From positions 1,922,001 to 1,986,000 of the forward strand of contig NZ_CP113977.2 in the NCBI RefSeq assembly GCF_026870175.2: a DNA stretch of 64,000 nt, read 5' to 3'. The first letter of the stretch is position 1; every line of letters starts with the position of its first letter. This document shows positions 29,663 to 38,789 of this stretch, piece by piece. The notes beneath the pieces are model-generated. The model saw only the letters and a list, made by a program, of their open reading frames with translations, was not told the origin of the DNA and searched no databases. The DNA is from Flavobacterium aestivum (GTDB lineage: Bacteria > Bacteroidota > Bacteroidia > Flavobacteriales > Flavobacteriaceae). A program made the position numbers and the translations under genes.

Positions 29663-32269
29663 TTATTTAAAATTATTTTTCATCCACTGTTGCTGCTTAC
29701 CATTTTTAAGGTAATAATCAAACCATTGTCCGATACGCTTGGTAAGGTCCTTTTGGTTTTTTCTTTGTTCTAAATTATGCCCTTCTTCTGGATAAACCAG
29801 TAAAGTATGTGTTTTACCTAATCGACGGAGTGCCATATAAAATTCCATACTTTGTAGGGAATGAATGTGTCTGTCATCTTCACCAGTCCATCCCAATAAG
29901 GGAGTAGTTACATTGGCAGCCTGCAATACCGGAGAGTTTTTTAAATAGCTTTCTGTATCCTCAAAAAGAGATTTCCCGATACGAAGCTGATCGTGTTCAG
30001 CTCGGTAAAAGTCAGGACGTTTAAAAGTGCCTCCAACATACAAATAACTGCTTATAAGATCCGTCCATGCAGCACCAGAAACAGCGGTGGCAAAGCGATC
30101 CGTTTGTGTGATAATCAGGTCCGTTTCGTAACCTCCGAAGGAATGGCCATTGAGTCCCACTTTTTTCGGATCAATAGAAGCTTTTTTTAGGACTATATCT
30201 ACAGCAGCCAGTACACTTTTTTTGGTTGAATCTGCTAAATTGCCTATTTCAAATCCCATATCCGGAAGCAGAACAAAATAGCCCTGCTGGGTAAAATGAC
30301 TTGTGTTAAAACCATCACTGGAATAAAGACTAGGATTCTCATAATCATTAAAATATTGGAACTGCCGCTCGTAGATATGCACAATCATTGGGTATTTAGT
30401 TTCCTTATTATATCCGGCTGGGTAGTATAAAATGCCTTGTAAATTTTTTCCGCAGGCTGTATACTCAATCGCCTCGGCTTTACCCCAATAGAAATGTTGC
30501 TGCTGTTTATTGGTCTCTACGATTTGTTTTGGTCGGCCGTCATACATCATAAGCCTCGGTGATAACTCATAACTCTGTTCAATGTACATATACGAATCAA
30601 CATTCCTAGCTTTGCTGAGCTGGCTTATTTTTTTGTTTTCCCATACCATGTCCGATATTCCGCCGCTTAACGTCCATTTGCTGAAACCTGATGCACCTGT
30701 TTTTTTATCTTTTGTTTCCAATATAAAACCGCTGTTCAAATCCAGTGTTGCTTTTTTAGCTTCAATATCATTTAATCGAAATTCGGAAAAATCCTTAATT
30801 CGATATGTTTTTTGTATTTCCCTTCCATGAGTCAATCTTTTTTTTACGGAGCCATCCCAAGGAATCTGCCAAAGGTCATACTTATCGTAAAGAATAATTG
30901 AACCGTCCGCAGTCCAGCCTCCAATCCCATAAGGACTTGCTTCGACAGGCATGTCCTGATTTTCCTTAAAAAAAGATTCTGACGATTCTAAAGTGATGTG
31001 AGTATGTGTATCTTTTTTAATGTCATAGATCCACCAATGACCTTCTTTTGCGTAAGACAAATAGTTACCATCAGTTGACGGAATTGGTATCTGATCAGAG
31101 GTATATTGCTCCAGAATGCATTTTCTTTTTCCGGTTTGCAAATCAACAATATACAAATCAAAAGGTCCCTCAAAATTATTTTGTGGCTCATAAGCAATGG
31201 GATCATAAATAAGAGCATGGGTATAGTCAGCGGTTAGAAATCCACGAGGCAATTGTCTGTCTGTGATTTGTAAAAATTTATTTTCTTTTAGCGACCAAAC
31301 CGCCATCTTATCCAGTAGGCTAATCTCTCCAATATATTTCTTATGGTCAAAGAGCAGCCTGTCTTGGGTATTCCATATCTGAACGGCATCGGGGTCAATA
31401 GTATGAAGCCTTTCTTCATTTTCTTTAAGCCAGAAAAAAATACGATTTCCATCATCCGATACCATTAGACTATTGTAGAGTTCCGCTGAGATTTTCATAT
31501 CTAAAGGAAAGCCTTTCTGGCTTATGGGATCAAATTTTCTGAGCCTGTCCTTTTTGATATTGTAATGTAAAAGCAACAGATTGTCTTTTGTATTTTGTAA
31601 AAAAGCAATAGTATTGTTTTTCCATATTAAGCTTTGGAAATCAGATTTGCTATCAGAGAGAATCATCTTTTTTATGATTGGATTCTCTAGATTTATAAAG
31701 CCGATACTGTGGTTTTCCCCAGATGCCGTGGCGTACACAACTCCAGTATGTTTGGGCTCAAAATACCATTGACTCACATCGGAAATTCGCTCCTGGACTT
31801 TACCTGTAGCGTCCTTAATTTCCAGTGTATATTTCTCTTGGGCTTGTTTTATAAGTACAGCCAAAAAATGCTCATTGGATGAAAAAGCAAAATCATACAC
31901 ATTAGGAGTTTTATTAAGGTTCCCAGTGCTTAAATTTTGAAGTAGTAGTGTATCGCGGGCAATACAGGCAAACTCTGATTCCCCATTAAATTCTCCGTCT
32001 TTGGCATTTGGAAAATAATAAGTCACATTGTTTTTGGTACTCTTTACAAACAAGGTGTCTTTCTTGGATTCATATAACAGTAAATAACTTGCCCAGTCAC
32101 CATTATTAGAAAGTTTTCGTGCTACTAGTTTACTCCACAGGGAATATTCTTCTTTGGTCAGGAAACGCTTTTGGTTATCCTGTCCCCACAATTGGGGACA
32201 GGTAACTAACCAAAAAATGAAACCGGTAAGACCAGCAACAAAGGGTTTATATGATTTAATAGCCTGCAT
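29663..32269 (-). CDS. Prolyl-oligopeptidase family (S9) serine peptidase, exported
   Basis: An 868-residue exported enzyme. Residues 1-30 are a signal peptide. About residues 40-590 form the propeller-like N-terminal part; the last 240 residues are the alpha/beta-hydrolase catalytic domain. The nucleophile is S710 in GHSFGG, the acid is D798 or D799 in GEDDRH, and the base is H831 in EEGHN. S9 enzymes cleave short peptides, often after proline or from the N-terminus. The gene overlaps the susD end by 14 nt, so peptidase, SusD and SusC are made together. A role in processing imported peptides, perhaps the neighbouring small peptide, is inference. Confidence 0.9.
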   Translation of the reverse strand: MQAIKSYKPFVAGLTGFIFWLVTCPQLWGQDNQKRFLTKEEYSLWSKLVARKLSNNGDWASYLLLYESKKDTLFVKSTKNNVTYYFPNAKDGEFNGESEFACIARDTLLLQNLSTGNLNKTPNVYDFAFSSNEHFLAVLIKQAQEKYTLEIKDATGKVQERISDVSQWYFEPKHTGVVYATASGENHSIGFINLENPIIKKMILSDSKSDFQSLIWKNNTIAFLQNTKDNLLLLHYNIKKDRLRKFDPISQKGFPLDMKISAELYNSLMVSDDGNRIFFWLKENEERLHTIDPDAVQIWNTQDRLLFDHKKYIGEISLLDKMAVWSLKENKFLQITDRQLPRGFLTADYTHALIYDPIAYEPQNNFEGPFDLYIVDLQTGKRKCILEQYTSDQIPIPSTDGNYLSYAKEGHWWIYDIKKDTHTHITLESSESFFKENQDMPVEASPYGIGGWTADGSIILYDKYDLWQIPWDGSVKKRLTHGREIQKTYRIKDFSEFRLNDIEAKKATLDLNSGFILETKDKKTGASGFSKWTLSGGISDMVWENKKISQLSKARNVDSYMYIEQSYELSPRLMMYDGRPKQIVETNKQQQHFYWGKAEAIEYTACGKNLQGILYYPAGYNKETKYPMIVHIYERQFQYFNDYENPSLYSSDGFNTSHFTQQGYFVLLPDMGFEIGNLADSTKKSVLAAVDIVLKKASIDPKKVGLNGHSFGGYETDLIITQTDRFATAVSGAAWTDLISSYLYVGGTFKRPDFYRAEHDQLRIGKSLFEDTESYLKNSPVLQAANVTTPLLGWTGEDDRHIHSLQSMEFYMALRRLGKTHTLLVYPEEGHNLEQRKNQKDLTKRIGQWFDYYLKNGKQQQWMKNNFK

Positions 32270-33689
32270 TTTGTGGAGAAAGATTAGGGTTAAGCAAAAG
32301 TTCTGATTCAGGAATTGGCAGCAAACGGTCAGTTGTTCCCCATTGAGGTTTCAAAGGCGATAACATCTGGTCTAGTTTTCCTGTTCTTTTCAAATCAAAG
32401 AAACGGTGTCCGAATTCGGTAAAAAATTCAAGACGGCGTTCTTCCAATACAGCCTCAATGATTTCATCCGTTGTGATAGCGGTTGTATCACCAATCCCTG
32501 CCAGATTTCGTGTTTTGTTCAAGTCTTCCTTAGCGCCAATTAAATCACCGCTATGAGCACGGGCTTCTGCACGAATTAGGTATTGCTCTGCCATTCTGAG
32601 CACAATAGAATATTCCACTGAAGAACCTGTATTGGAAGCTTCCTTGTATTTGTTGGCATGATACCAAGTTGTAGTACCATCCGTAACGCTTTTAAGCCAT
32701 TGGCCACGACGAAGGTCATTACTGCTGAAGGCTCCAAGAAGTCCCGCACTAATAGCCAGTGATGGCGGTGGTCCCTGAGTGAAAATAAAAGTTCCCCCTT
32801 CGTAGGTATTGGCTCCCGTAACGGCTGGCATCAGCTGCCAAACAGTAGAAAGGCTCTCTTTGCCAAATACTCCGTCAAGTCCTGTTGGCCATATATACAA
32901 TCCCGATTGGTTCAAAACAGCTGAAGCCGCATTAGAAGCTTCATCCCACTGTTGCAGATACAGGCATATCCTTGCCAGCATAGCCTGTGCTGCCCATTTG
33001 TTGGGACGTACGCGCTCGTTTCCGATATACTCAGCAGGAAGTAAGGCTGCTGCCTGCTGCATATCCGTTTTAATCTGGATATAAACCTCAGTTTCGGACA
33101 TGCGATGTACCACACTATTTTGCCTGTAGTCAGTAGTGGTGATATAGGGAACCGGACCAAAAGTATTGACCAGATAAAAATGTATTAACGCTCTCACAAA
33201 AAGTGCTTCCCCCGTTAATTGGGACTTATCAACAGCTGAAAGCCCAGTTGATTTTGCTACGCCTTCCACCACAGCATTGGCAGCATAAATCTGATTGTAA
33301 CTACTGTTCCATAACTCGCTCATTTCTGAATCAGAAGCCAGTAATGCATTATTGTAAAAATTAGCCTGACCGGTACCCGAAAGACCATAAAACTTCAATT
33401 CATCGGCGTATAAACCCAGTTGGCTCGAAAGCCCCGACGGATAACCTGTAAGGAGTCCATGATCCCTGATTTTGGAATAGATATCAACCATAGCCGCATT
33501 AGCTGTGGCTCTATTTTCAAATACATCGGTAGCAGTTAACTGTGAAGAGGGCAGATCCACGTCCGTAAAATTATCACAGGCCGTCAAAAGACCCGATACC
33601 ATCCCCATTAAAAGCAATAAGGAGATTACGTGTATAAGTTTTTTCTGCTGGCTCCAATGGTATAAGCAGAAAGGATTATATTTTTTCAT
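32256..33689 (-). CDS. SusD/RagB family outer-membrane lipoprotein
   Basis: A 477-residue protein of the RagB/SusD family. The N-terminus has a signal peptide with a lipobox near residue 38 (GLLTAC), followed by DNFTDVDLPSSQLT, typical of SusD proteins. The body is the helical TPR-like SusD fold, with the GEALFVRALIHFYLVNTFGPVPY signature and the C-terminal EERRLEFFTEFGHRFFDLKRTGKL motif. SusD caps the SusC channel and binds the nutrient. It lies 17 nt after susC and overlaps the peptidase start. With a peptidase rather than glycosidases next to it, the substrate is likely a peptide. Confidence 0.93.
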   Translation of the reverse strand: MKKYNPFCLYHWSQQKKLIHVISLLLLMGMVSGLLTACDNFTDVDLPSSQLTATDVFENRATANAAMVDIYSKIRDHGLLTGYPSGLSSQLGLYADELKFYGLSGTGQANFYNNALLASDSEMSELWNSSYNQIYAANAVVEGVAKSTGLSAVDKSQLTGEALFVRALIHFYLVNTFGPVPYITTTDYRQNSVVHRMSETEVYIQIKTDMQQAAALLPAEYIGNERVRPNKWAAQAMLARICLYLQQWDEASNAASAVLNQSGLYIWPTGLDGVFGKESLSTVWQLMPAVTGANTYEGGTFIFTQGPPPSLAISAGLLGAFSSNDLRRGQWLKSVTDGTTTWYHANKYKEASNTGSSVEYSIVLRMAEQYLIRAEARAHSGDLIGAKEDLNKTRNLAGIGDTTAITTDEIIEAVLEERRLEFFTEFGHRFFDLKRTGKLDQMLSPLKPQWGTTDRLLPIPESELLLNPNLSPQNAGY

Positions 33690-33706
33690 GATATGATTCT
33701 TTAAGA

Positions 33707-36700
33707 TTAAAAAGTAAGTTGGATACAGGTGGTATAAACACGCAGAGGCGGTAAATACCCCGAGGATCGAAATTCCGGATCAATCCCTTTATAAGAAGTG
33801 ATCGTGAATATGTTCTGGCCTTGCAGGCTCAGTTTACAGGTAAGCTTCTTTGTCCAGTTGTGCGGCAAATCGAAAGAAAGCGAAACGTTTTTTAAACGGA
33901 TATACGAGGCATCGCTGATGGCGGCATCACTTTGGGAAAAGCGCGTACTGGCAGCTCTCAGAGTTGCATTACTATCACTATAGGCTTGGTAAGGACCTGC
34001 ATCGCCCGGATTTTGCCAATGCTGGATTACCCCAGCGGGTTGATTAACCATGGTACCAGGCATTGATGTTCTGTAGTTTTCATTAAAATTCAACTGCTTG
34101 ACAAATTGGAAAAGAAAATCCAGCTGTACATTACCATAGCGGAATTGGTTTTGCAATCCTCCGTAGTATTTCGGGCTCAGGTCTTTGATTGTCTTTTTAT
34201 CATCAGCGGCTGAAAGAATGCCATCACTATTGACATCTTCAAATTGATAAACGCCAGTATTGGCATCCAGTCCGGTGTAATGATACACCTTAACGATATT
34301 CACAGGCTGCCCGATAACGTATTGGTTTTTATAGGACGAGGCTTCGAGTCCCGGAAAAGACAACAGTTTATTTTTAGTGCTTGTTAGGTTAAAGTTTGTG
34401 GTCCAGCTGAAGTTCTTTTGTTTGATATTCACGGTTTTTAGACTCACCTCCAGTCCGCTGTTTTGTACCTCTGCATCCAGATTAGCCTGCAAGGAGCTAA
34501 ATCCAGTGGTACCCGGAAGAGGAATACCCACCAATTGATTGGAAGAGCGGTTTTGGAACCAAGCCACGGTAGAAAATATGCGGTCGTTTAGGAATCCTGT
34601 CTCCAGTGCCAGTTCTAATTTTCTATTGGTTTCCCAGCCAAAATCAGGATTAAAAAGCCTTGTGGGCTGTATCCCGCCAATGCCCTGATAGGTATAACCC
34701 GAAGTACTATAGGTATCTAAATACTGATAATCCCCAATTTGGTCGTTACCGCTGGTTCCATAGCTGGCACGTAATTTCCCAAAGCTGAAAAAGGGCATCT
34801 TTTCTTTTATGAAATCTTCTTCACCAAATACCCATGCTGCACCGATAGCGCCAAAGGTGGCGAACTGCCTGCCGGGTCCAAAACGGCTTGATCCATCACG
34901 TCTGCCAGTCAGATTCAGAAGGTATTTGCTGTGCCAGTTGAGGTTAACCCTTCCAAAAAAGGCTTGGTATTTGTATACGGTTTCATCACTGTTTAAAATC
35001 AAATAGAATGCCGCAGAAGCAGGATTTTCCATCAGGCTGTTACTGGCAAAGCCTTCTGATACACTGACCAATTGATTGCCTTTTTGCTTTTGGAAAGTGC
35101 TTCCCGCCAAAACTTCAATTTTTCCTTTGCCTATGGTATGGTTCCAGCCCAATTGTGGCTCTATAATCCATGAACTACGGCCCAAGGTATTTGTAAATAC
35201 GGAAGAAACTTCACTGCCGAGTCCATAAGCCGGATTGTATATCGTGGAGGGCAATAGATTAAGTTGTTCCTGTCTGAGATCAGTATAGCCTAAACTGGCT
35301 TTCGCGATAAATCCTAAACCCAGCTCATATGACAACAATGTATTGGCTAAAAAGTCATAAGTTTCTCCTTTTATTCCTCCCTGCAATTTAGCCAGTGGGT
35401 TATCGAAAGTGTTATTCTCCCAATTCAGGTTGCCAGAAGCATCATATAATGTCGGAGCATTGGGTACCAAAGTAAGCGCATCACGTGTAAGGTCAATAGA
35501 GGGCAGGGTATTGAACTGCGCGGTATACCCCGTGGTAAAGTTGATTTTGAATTTTTTATTTTCTGATTCGTGGTTAACACTTAGATGTCCATTGGCTTTG
35601 ATATAGTCAAAATCTCCGCGAAAGACTGTAGTTTCCTTATTGTAATTTCCACTCAGAAGGAATTGGGTTTGCGCCGAACCTCCGGATAGTGAAGACTGAA
35701 CATTGGTATAAGTCGCGGTACCCCCAATAATTTCTTTCTGCCAGTCTGTATTTCGGGTTTGATCCCAAGTGCCATTGACATCATAAGCATCTGCTGGATA
35801 AGTTGTAACACCATCATTGACAAAGGCTTCTCTTCGCATAGCGAGATACACAGGAGTTTTCATCAGATTCATAAAGTGGACAACCTGACCAAATCCATTA
35901 GAATAGGTGGTGGTAAATGCTGTTTTGCCTTCTTTCCCTTTTTTAGTGGTAATCAGTACCACACCATTGGCTCCACGTGAGCCATAAATTGCAGTGGCAT
36001 CTGCATCTTTCAGTACTTCAATGTTGGCAATATCTCCGGGGTTGATACTGTTAAACGGATTGTTCTGACCCGGTATGTTGCCCGAAGTATAGCCGCTGCC
36101 GATATCCTGTGAGGAATAAGGAACACCGTCAATAATATATAAAGGATTGTTGCCGTCCAAACGAAGGCTGTTCTGTCCGCGGATTTCGATATTAAAGCCA
36201 CCGCCGGGCATTCCTGTATTTTGCGTGATGTTCACTCCAGCCATGCGTCCTTGCATAGTAGCCAATACATTGTTGACTGGTTGTTTTTCTATTTCCTTGG
36301 AGGTGATTTTTGCAATGCTTCCCGTACGTTCTTTTTCCTTGACGGAATAATAACCAGCGTTTACGGTTACTTCCCTGAGCGTGGTGGTGTCATCCATCAT
36401 TTTGACATCTATATTCTTGTGGTTTCCCACAAGAATTTCAATTGTTTTATATCCCAGATAGGAAAAAATCAGAACATCGTTTGTTTGTGCCTTGATAGAA
36501 TATTTCCCATCGAAGTCAGAAACTACGGAGGTTGTAGTCCCTTTTAATTTTATAGTGACACCTGACAAAGGTGTAGTTCCATCAGTAATGGTTCCTGTTA
36601 TGGTTTGCTGTTGCGAAACGGAAAACTGCAAGGTGTTCCGTGCTAAGGCTGGCGTACAGAAAAGGTAGAAGCTGAAAATGAGCGGATACCAAAGTGCCGC

Positions 36701-36730
36701 CAACCCTTTATTTAATGAAAAAGTTTTCAT
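33707..36730 (-). CDS. SusC/RagA family TonB-dependent outer-membrane transporter
   Basis: A 1,007-residue outer-membrane barrel of the SusC/RagA family. After the signal peptide (1-30) comes a carboxypeptidase-D-like domain (about 42-115, TITDGTTPLSGVTIKLKG). The TonB-plug domain follows (about 120-240, with GSIAKITSKEIEKQPVNNVL and the SusC signature IEVLKDADATAIYGSRGANGV). The rest is the beta-barrel ending in a C-terminal Phe. It imports the ligand captured by SusD using TonB energy. It is the first gene of a susC-susD-peptidase operon. No sigma/anti-sigma pair lies next to it, so control probably comes from the AraC regulator in the same cargo. Confidence 0.95.
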   Translation of the reverse strand: MKTFSLNKGLAALWYPLIFSFYLFCTPALARNTLQFSVSQQQTITGTITDGTTPLSGVTIKLKGTTTSVVSDFDGKYSIKAQTNDVLIFSYLGYKTIEILVGNHKNIDVKMMDDTTTLREVTVNAGYYSVKEKERTGSIAKITSKEIEKQPVNNVLATMQGRMAGVNITQNTGMPGGGFNIEIRGQNSLRLDGNNPLYIIDGVPYSSQDIGSGYTSGNIPGQNNPFNSINPGDIANIEVLKDADATAIYGSRGANGVVLITTKKGKEGKTAFTTTYSNGFGQVVHFMNLMKTPVYLAMRREAFVNDGVTTYPADAYDVNGTWDQTRNTDWQKEIIGGTATYTNVQSSLSGGSAQTQFLLSGNYNKETTVFRGDFDYIKANGHLSVNHESENKKFKINFTTGYTAQFNTLPSIDLTRDALTLVPNAPTLYDASGNLNWENNTFDNPLAKLQGGIKGETYDFLANTLLSYELGLGFIAKASLGYTDLRQEQLNLLPSTIYNPAYGLGSEVSSVFTNTLGRSSWIIEPQLGWNHTIGKGKIEVLAGSTFQKQKGNQLVSVSEGFASNSLMENPASAAFYLILNSDETVYKYQAFFGRVNLNWHSKYLLNLTGRRDGSSRFGPGRQFATFGAIGAAWVFGEEDFIKEKMPFFSFGKLRASYGTSGNDQIGDYQYLDTYSTSGYTYQGIGGIQPTRLFNPDFGWETNRKLELALETGFLNDRIFSTVAWFQNRSSNQLVGIPLPGTTGFSSLQANLDAEVQNSGLEVSLKTVNIKQKNFSWTTNFNLTSTKNKLLSFPGLEASSYKNQYVIGQPVNIVKVYHYTGLDANTGVYQFEDVNSDGILSAADDKKTIKDLSPKYYGGLQNQFRYGNVQLDFLFQFVKQLNFNENYRTSMPGTMVNQPAGVIQHWQNPGDAGPYQAYSDSNATLRAASTRFSQSDAAISDASYIRLKNVSLSFDLPHNWTKKLTCKLSLQGQNIFTITSYKGIDPEFRSSGYLPPLRVYTTCIQLTF

Positions 36731-37001
36731 AATATTGGGTTAGTTTTATAAGACGTTAGTTTTATTAATTCTGGTCCTTTATACTAGTTTAGCGACATGA
36801 GATAGAGGGCCTTTTTTTTGTCTAGTTTCAATTAGGAAGCATACTGAAACCATGACTAATTTTGCATTTTTTTAAAGCCTGCAACTGTAGAATGACTAAC
36901 TCAAAATGAAAATAGGATAGCGCAGGCATTAAATAGGGCTTTAATCTTTTTTACTTCATTGGCAATCAAGTTTATGGGTTAGGTAATAACTAATTGCGAG
37001 A

Positions 37002-37148
37002 CTATGAAATAATGAAGTGTGCTAAGAATAAAGCTGAAAAAATCTGGAATAGAGTCAAAAAAAATGGCATGGAACTCAGCTTACTGCTCTTGAGGTACTG
37101 GTATACCCATGCAACAATAAGTGAGCCCACGCCATAAAGCGTGAGCAT
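37002..37148 (-). CDS. Possible 48-residue membrane protein
   Basis: An open frame on the minus strand beginning MLTLYGVGSLIVAWVYQYLK. It has two hydrophobic helices (about residues 3-18 and 28-45) around a short basic/polar turn and stops at TAG. The composition is that of a small inner-membrane protein. It is on the susC strand, 271 bp upstream of susC. I do not recognise it, and a gene this short may be chance or a remnant. Confidence 0.3.
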   Translation of the reverse strand: MLTLYGVGSLIVAWVYQYLKSSKLSSMPFFLTLFQIFSALFLAHFIIS

Positions 37149-37244
37149 CTTAACTTATCATCTCGTTGCAAAAATTACCAGTTTTCAAGAGCGAGATTCA
37201 AAGCGAATGCTTCAAATATTTTATATGAAGAATCGCAAAAATAC

Positions 37245-37261
37245 AATCCAAATATTGGATT
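37245..37261. promoter_or_regulatory. Palindrome upstream of the XRE gene, distal
   Basis: AATCCAA, ATA, TTGGATT: a perfect 7-bp inverted repeat with a 3-bp spacer, 96 bp before the XRE start. A likely operator, by position only. Confidence 0.4.
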
Positions 37262-37288
37262 ATAAGCAAATATAAAAAATATTTTTGA

Positions 37289-37308
37289 TTTGGGGATATA
37301 CCCCCAAA
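37289..37308. promoter_or_regulatory. Palindrome upstream of the XRE gene, proximal
   Basis: TTTGGGG, ATATAC, CCCCAAA: a perfect 7-bp inverted repeat 49 bp before the XRE start. Its GC block stands out in a very AT-rich stretch. The size fits an XRE repressor operator and suggests autoregulation. Confidence 0.5.
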
Positions 37309-37356
37309 AGATTTATTTCAAATAGTACCAACTTGTCTTTCAAATTTTGAATATTT

Positions 37357-37605
37357 ATGAGTACTACAATTGAAGAGTTTTTAAAAGAATTTGGTAAGAG
37401 TGTAAAAAGTGAAAGAGAAGCGCGAAAATTCACATTAGAAGATATGGAGTTTCACACAGGAATTGACACTAGTGATTTTAATAAAATAGAGTTAGGTAAA
37501 ACAAATATTACTTTTAGAACTTTTTTGAAGGTAGCGCAAGGGCTCGAAATCCACCCGAAAGAATTATTAAATTTCGATTTAAAAAATATAGATACTCATA
37601 AATAA
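37357..37605 (+). CDS. XRE-family helix-turn-helix regulator
   Basis: An 82-residue protein that is almost only an HTH_3/XRE domain: LKEFGKSVKSEREARKFTLEDMEFHTGIDTSDFNKIELGKTN, with the recognition helix near residues 35-45. It has no added sensor domain. It has two palindromic sites upstream and its own strong terminator downstream, so it is transcribed separately from the peptidase gene that follows. It probably represses itself and perhaps the next two genes, as XRE regulators do in phage-defence and ImmR/ImmA-like modules (inference). Confidence 0.85.
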   Translation: MSTTIEEFLKEFGKSVKSEREARKFTLEDMEFHTGIDTSDFNKIELGKTNITFRTFLKVAQGLEIHPKELLNFDLKNIDTHK

Positions 37606-37632
37606 GATGCCAGTCAGCATCTTATTTTTTTA
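37604..37632 (+). terminator. Intrinsic terminator after the XRE gene
   Basis: AAGATGC, loop CAGTCA, GCATCTT, followed by ATTTTTTT: a seven-pair stem with a strong T-tract that begins within the stop codon of the XRE gene. It separates the regulator from the following peptidase gene. Confidence 0.85.
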
Positions 37633-37687
37633 TAACTTTTTTGCTAATGAGGAAAGCCGTAAAGAAATTTTAAAAAACTTTTAATTA

Positions 37688-38728
37688 ATGAATATAAATC
37701 ATAAAATTGTTCTAATTAAAGTTTATTTTTTGGAGCAAAAGAATTTTGTAAAATGTTGTTTTAATAAATTCATTTTGAATAAAAAAACATTTTATAATCC
37801 AGAAAGTCATGTGGGTGATTTACCAATAAGAGTTTTACAGCACAATATAACTTATTGGCTGGAAATAGTCTCTCCGGAATTTTATAAAACATTATTAAAT
37901 GAAATTCAAAATAATGGTTTACAAAGAGGAATAAAATATCATATTGATAAACAAAAAATCCTGCACGTTGCGAGCGTTAATGCTGCAAGTATAAGTTCCG
38001 CAAGGCAAATTAGCACTTATGAAACTTTTAATTCCTACCTATGGTGCATTTGTTATGCCCTGCTTGTCACATTTGATGAAATTATTCAAAAGCCACATTT
38101 AAAAGGAAATTACACTGGTTTAATAGATAAAAAAAATAAACAAGTAAACGCCGCTATCGCTGTGTTTAAGTATGGTATGTCCTTAAGGGATAATTATAGC
38201 GATTGGGATAAATCAATACCAAACCCTGAAGAATTTGATTGTAAATATACTTACTACGTCGAAAGAGCTAATTCTTTATTTACTTCCGCTATGTTTTTTA
38301 TATTGAGTCATGAAGTTGGACATAATTATTTTAATCATGTAACATATAATCCGGCCACGGCGGCCCAATCACTTCAGGAAGAATTGGATGCAGACAATTT
38401 TGCATTAGAACAAGTTTTAAGTTGCCAAAATAAAGACTTAATTCCTACATTAAAACATGGAGCAGTAGCTGGTATGTGTGCATTATTATTTCTAAGTCCA
38501 AAACTTTATAAAGGAGGTACATACCCGGATGCTGATAATAGAATTAGAAATGTTATGGAAAAGCTTAATTTAAAGGATTTAGATTTACAATGGGGTATGG
38601 CATCATTAGCATTTAGATTATGGGGCAATTATTTTAAAATTGACTTTGAAACATCAAAAACTTCTGAAAACTATAGCGAGATGTTTTATGAAATCCTTTC
38701 AGAAATGAATAAAATAAAAAAAACATAA
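37688..38728 (+). CDS. Zinc metallopeptidase, Lit/U49-like
   Basis: A 346-residue soluble protein with a zinc-peptidase site: H208-E-V-G-H212 in a hydrophobic helix (FFILSHEVGHNYF), then E232-L-D-A-D236 matching the ExxAD third-ligand pattern. The downstream parts PDADNRIRNVMEKLNL and WGMASLAFRLWGNYF resemble the Lit/U49 phage-exclusion peptidase family as I recall it. E. coli Lit cleaves elongation factor Tu on phage infection. The target here is unknown. The gene lies between an XRE regulator and a small membrane protein. M48-like housekeeping peptidases are the alternative. The first Met is used; a later start near residue 40 cannot be excluded. Confidence 0.68.
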   Translation: MNINHKIVLIKVYFLEQKNFVKCCFNKFILNKKTFYNPESHVGDLPIRVLQHNITYWLEIVSPEFYKTLLNEIQNNGLQRGIKYHIDKQKILHVASVNAASISSARQISTYETFNSYLWCICYALLVTFDEIIQKPHLKGNYTGLIDKKNKQVNAAIAVFKYGMSLRDNYSDWDKSIPNPEEFDCKYTYYVERANSLFTSAMFFILSHEVGHNYFNHVTYNPATAAQSLQEELDADNFALEQVLSCQNKDLIPTLKHGAVAGMCALLFLSPKLYKGGTYPDADNRIRNVMEKLNLKDLDLQWGMASLAFRLWGNYFKIDFETSKTSENYSEMFYEILSEMNKIKKT

Positions 38729-38789
38729 TTTAATAGAGTGAGTTCTTTATGCTCTAAGCTATTTGAAGGATTGAAGAAATAAGCGAAAA

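Larger units (their letters stand above)
36731..37356. other. Intergenic region between susC and the XRE gene
   Basis: This 626-bp gap holds the susC upstream region, one possible small membrane-protein gene (37002-37148, minus) and two palindromes in front of the XRE gene. No clear TAnnTTTG promoter for susC was found. The rest appears non-coding. Confidence 0.5.

Noticed and set aside
29663..36730. SusCD operon as a polysaccharide utilization locus
   Set aside because: No glycosidase, lyase, sulfatase or sigma/anti-sigma gene is nearby; the partner enzyme is an S9 peptidase.
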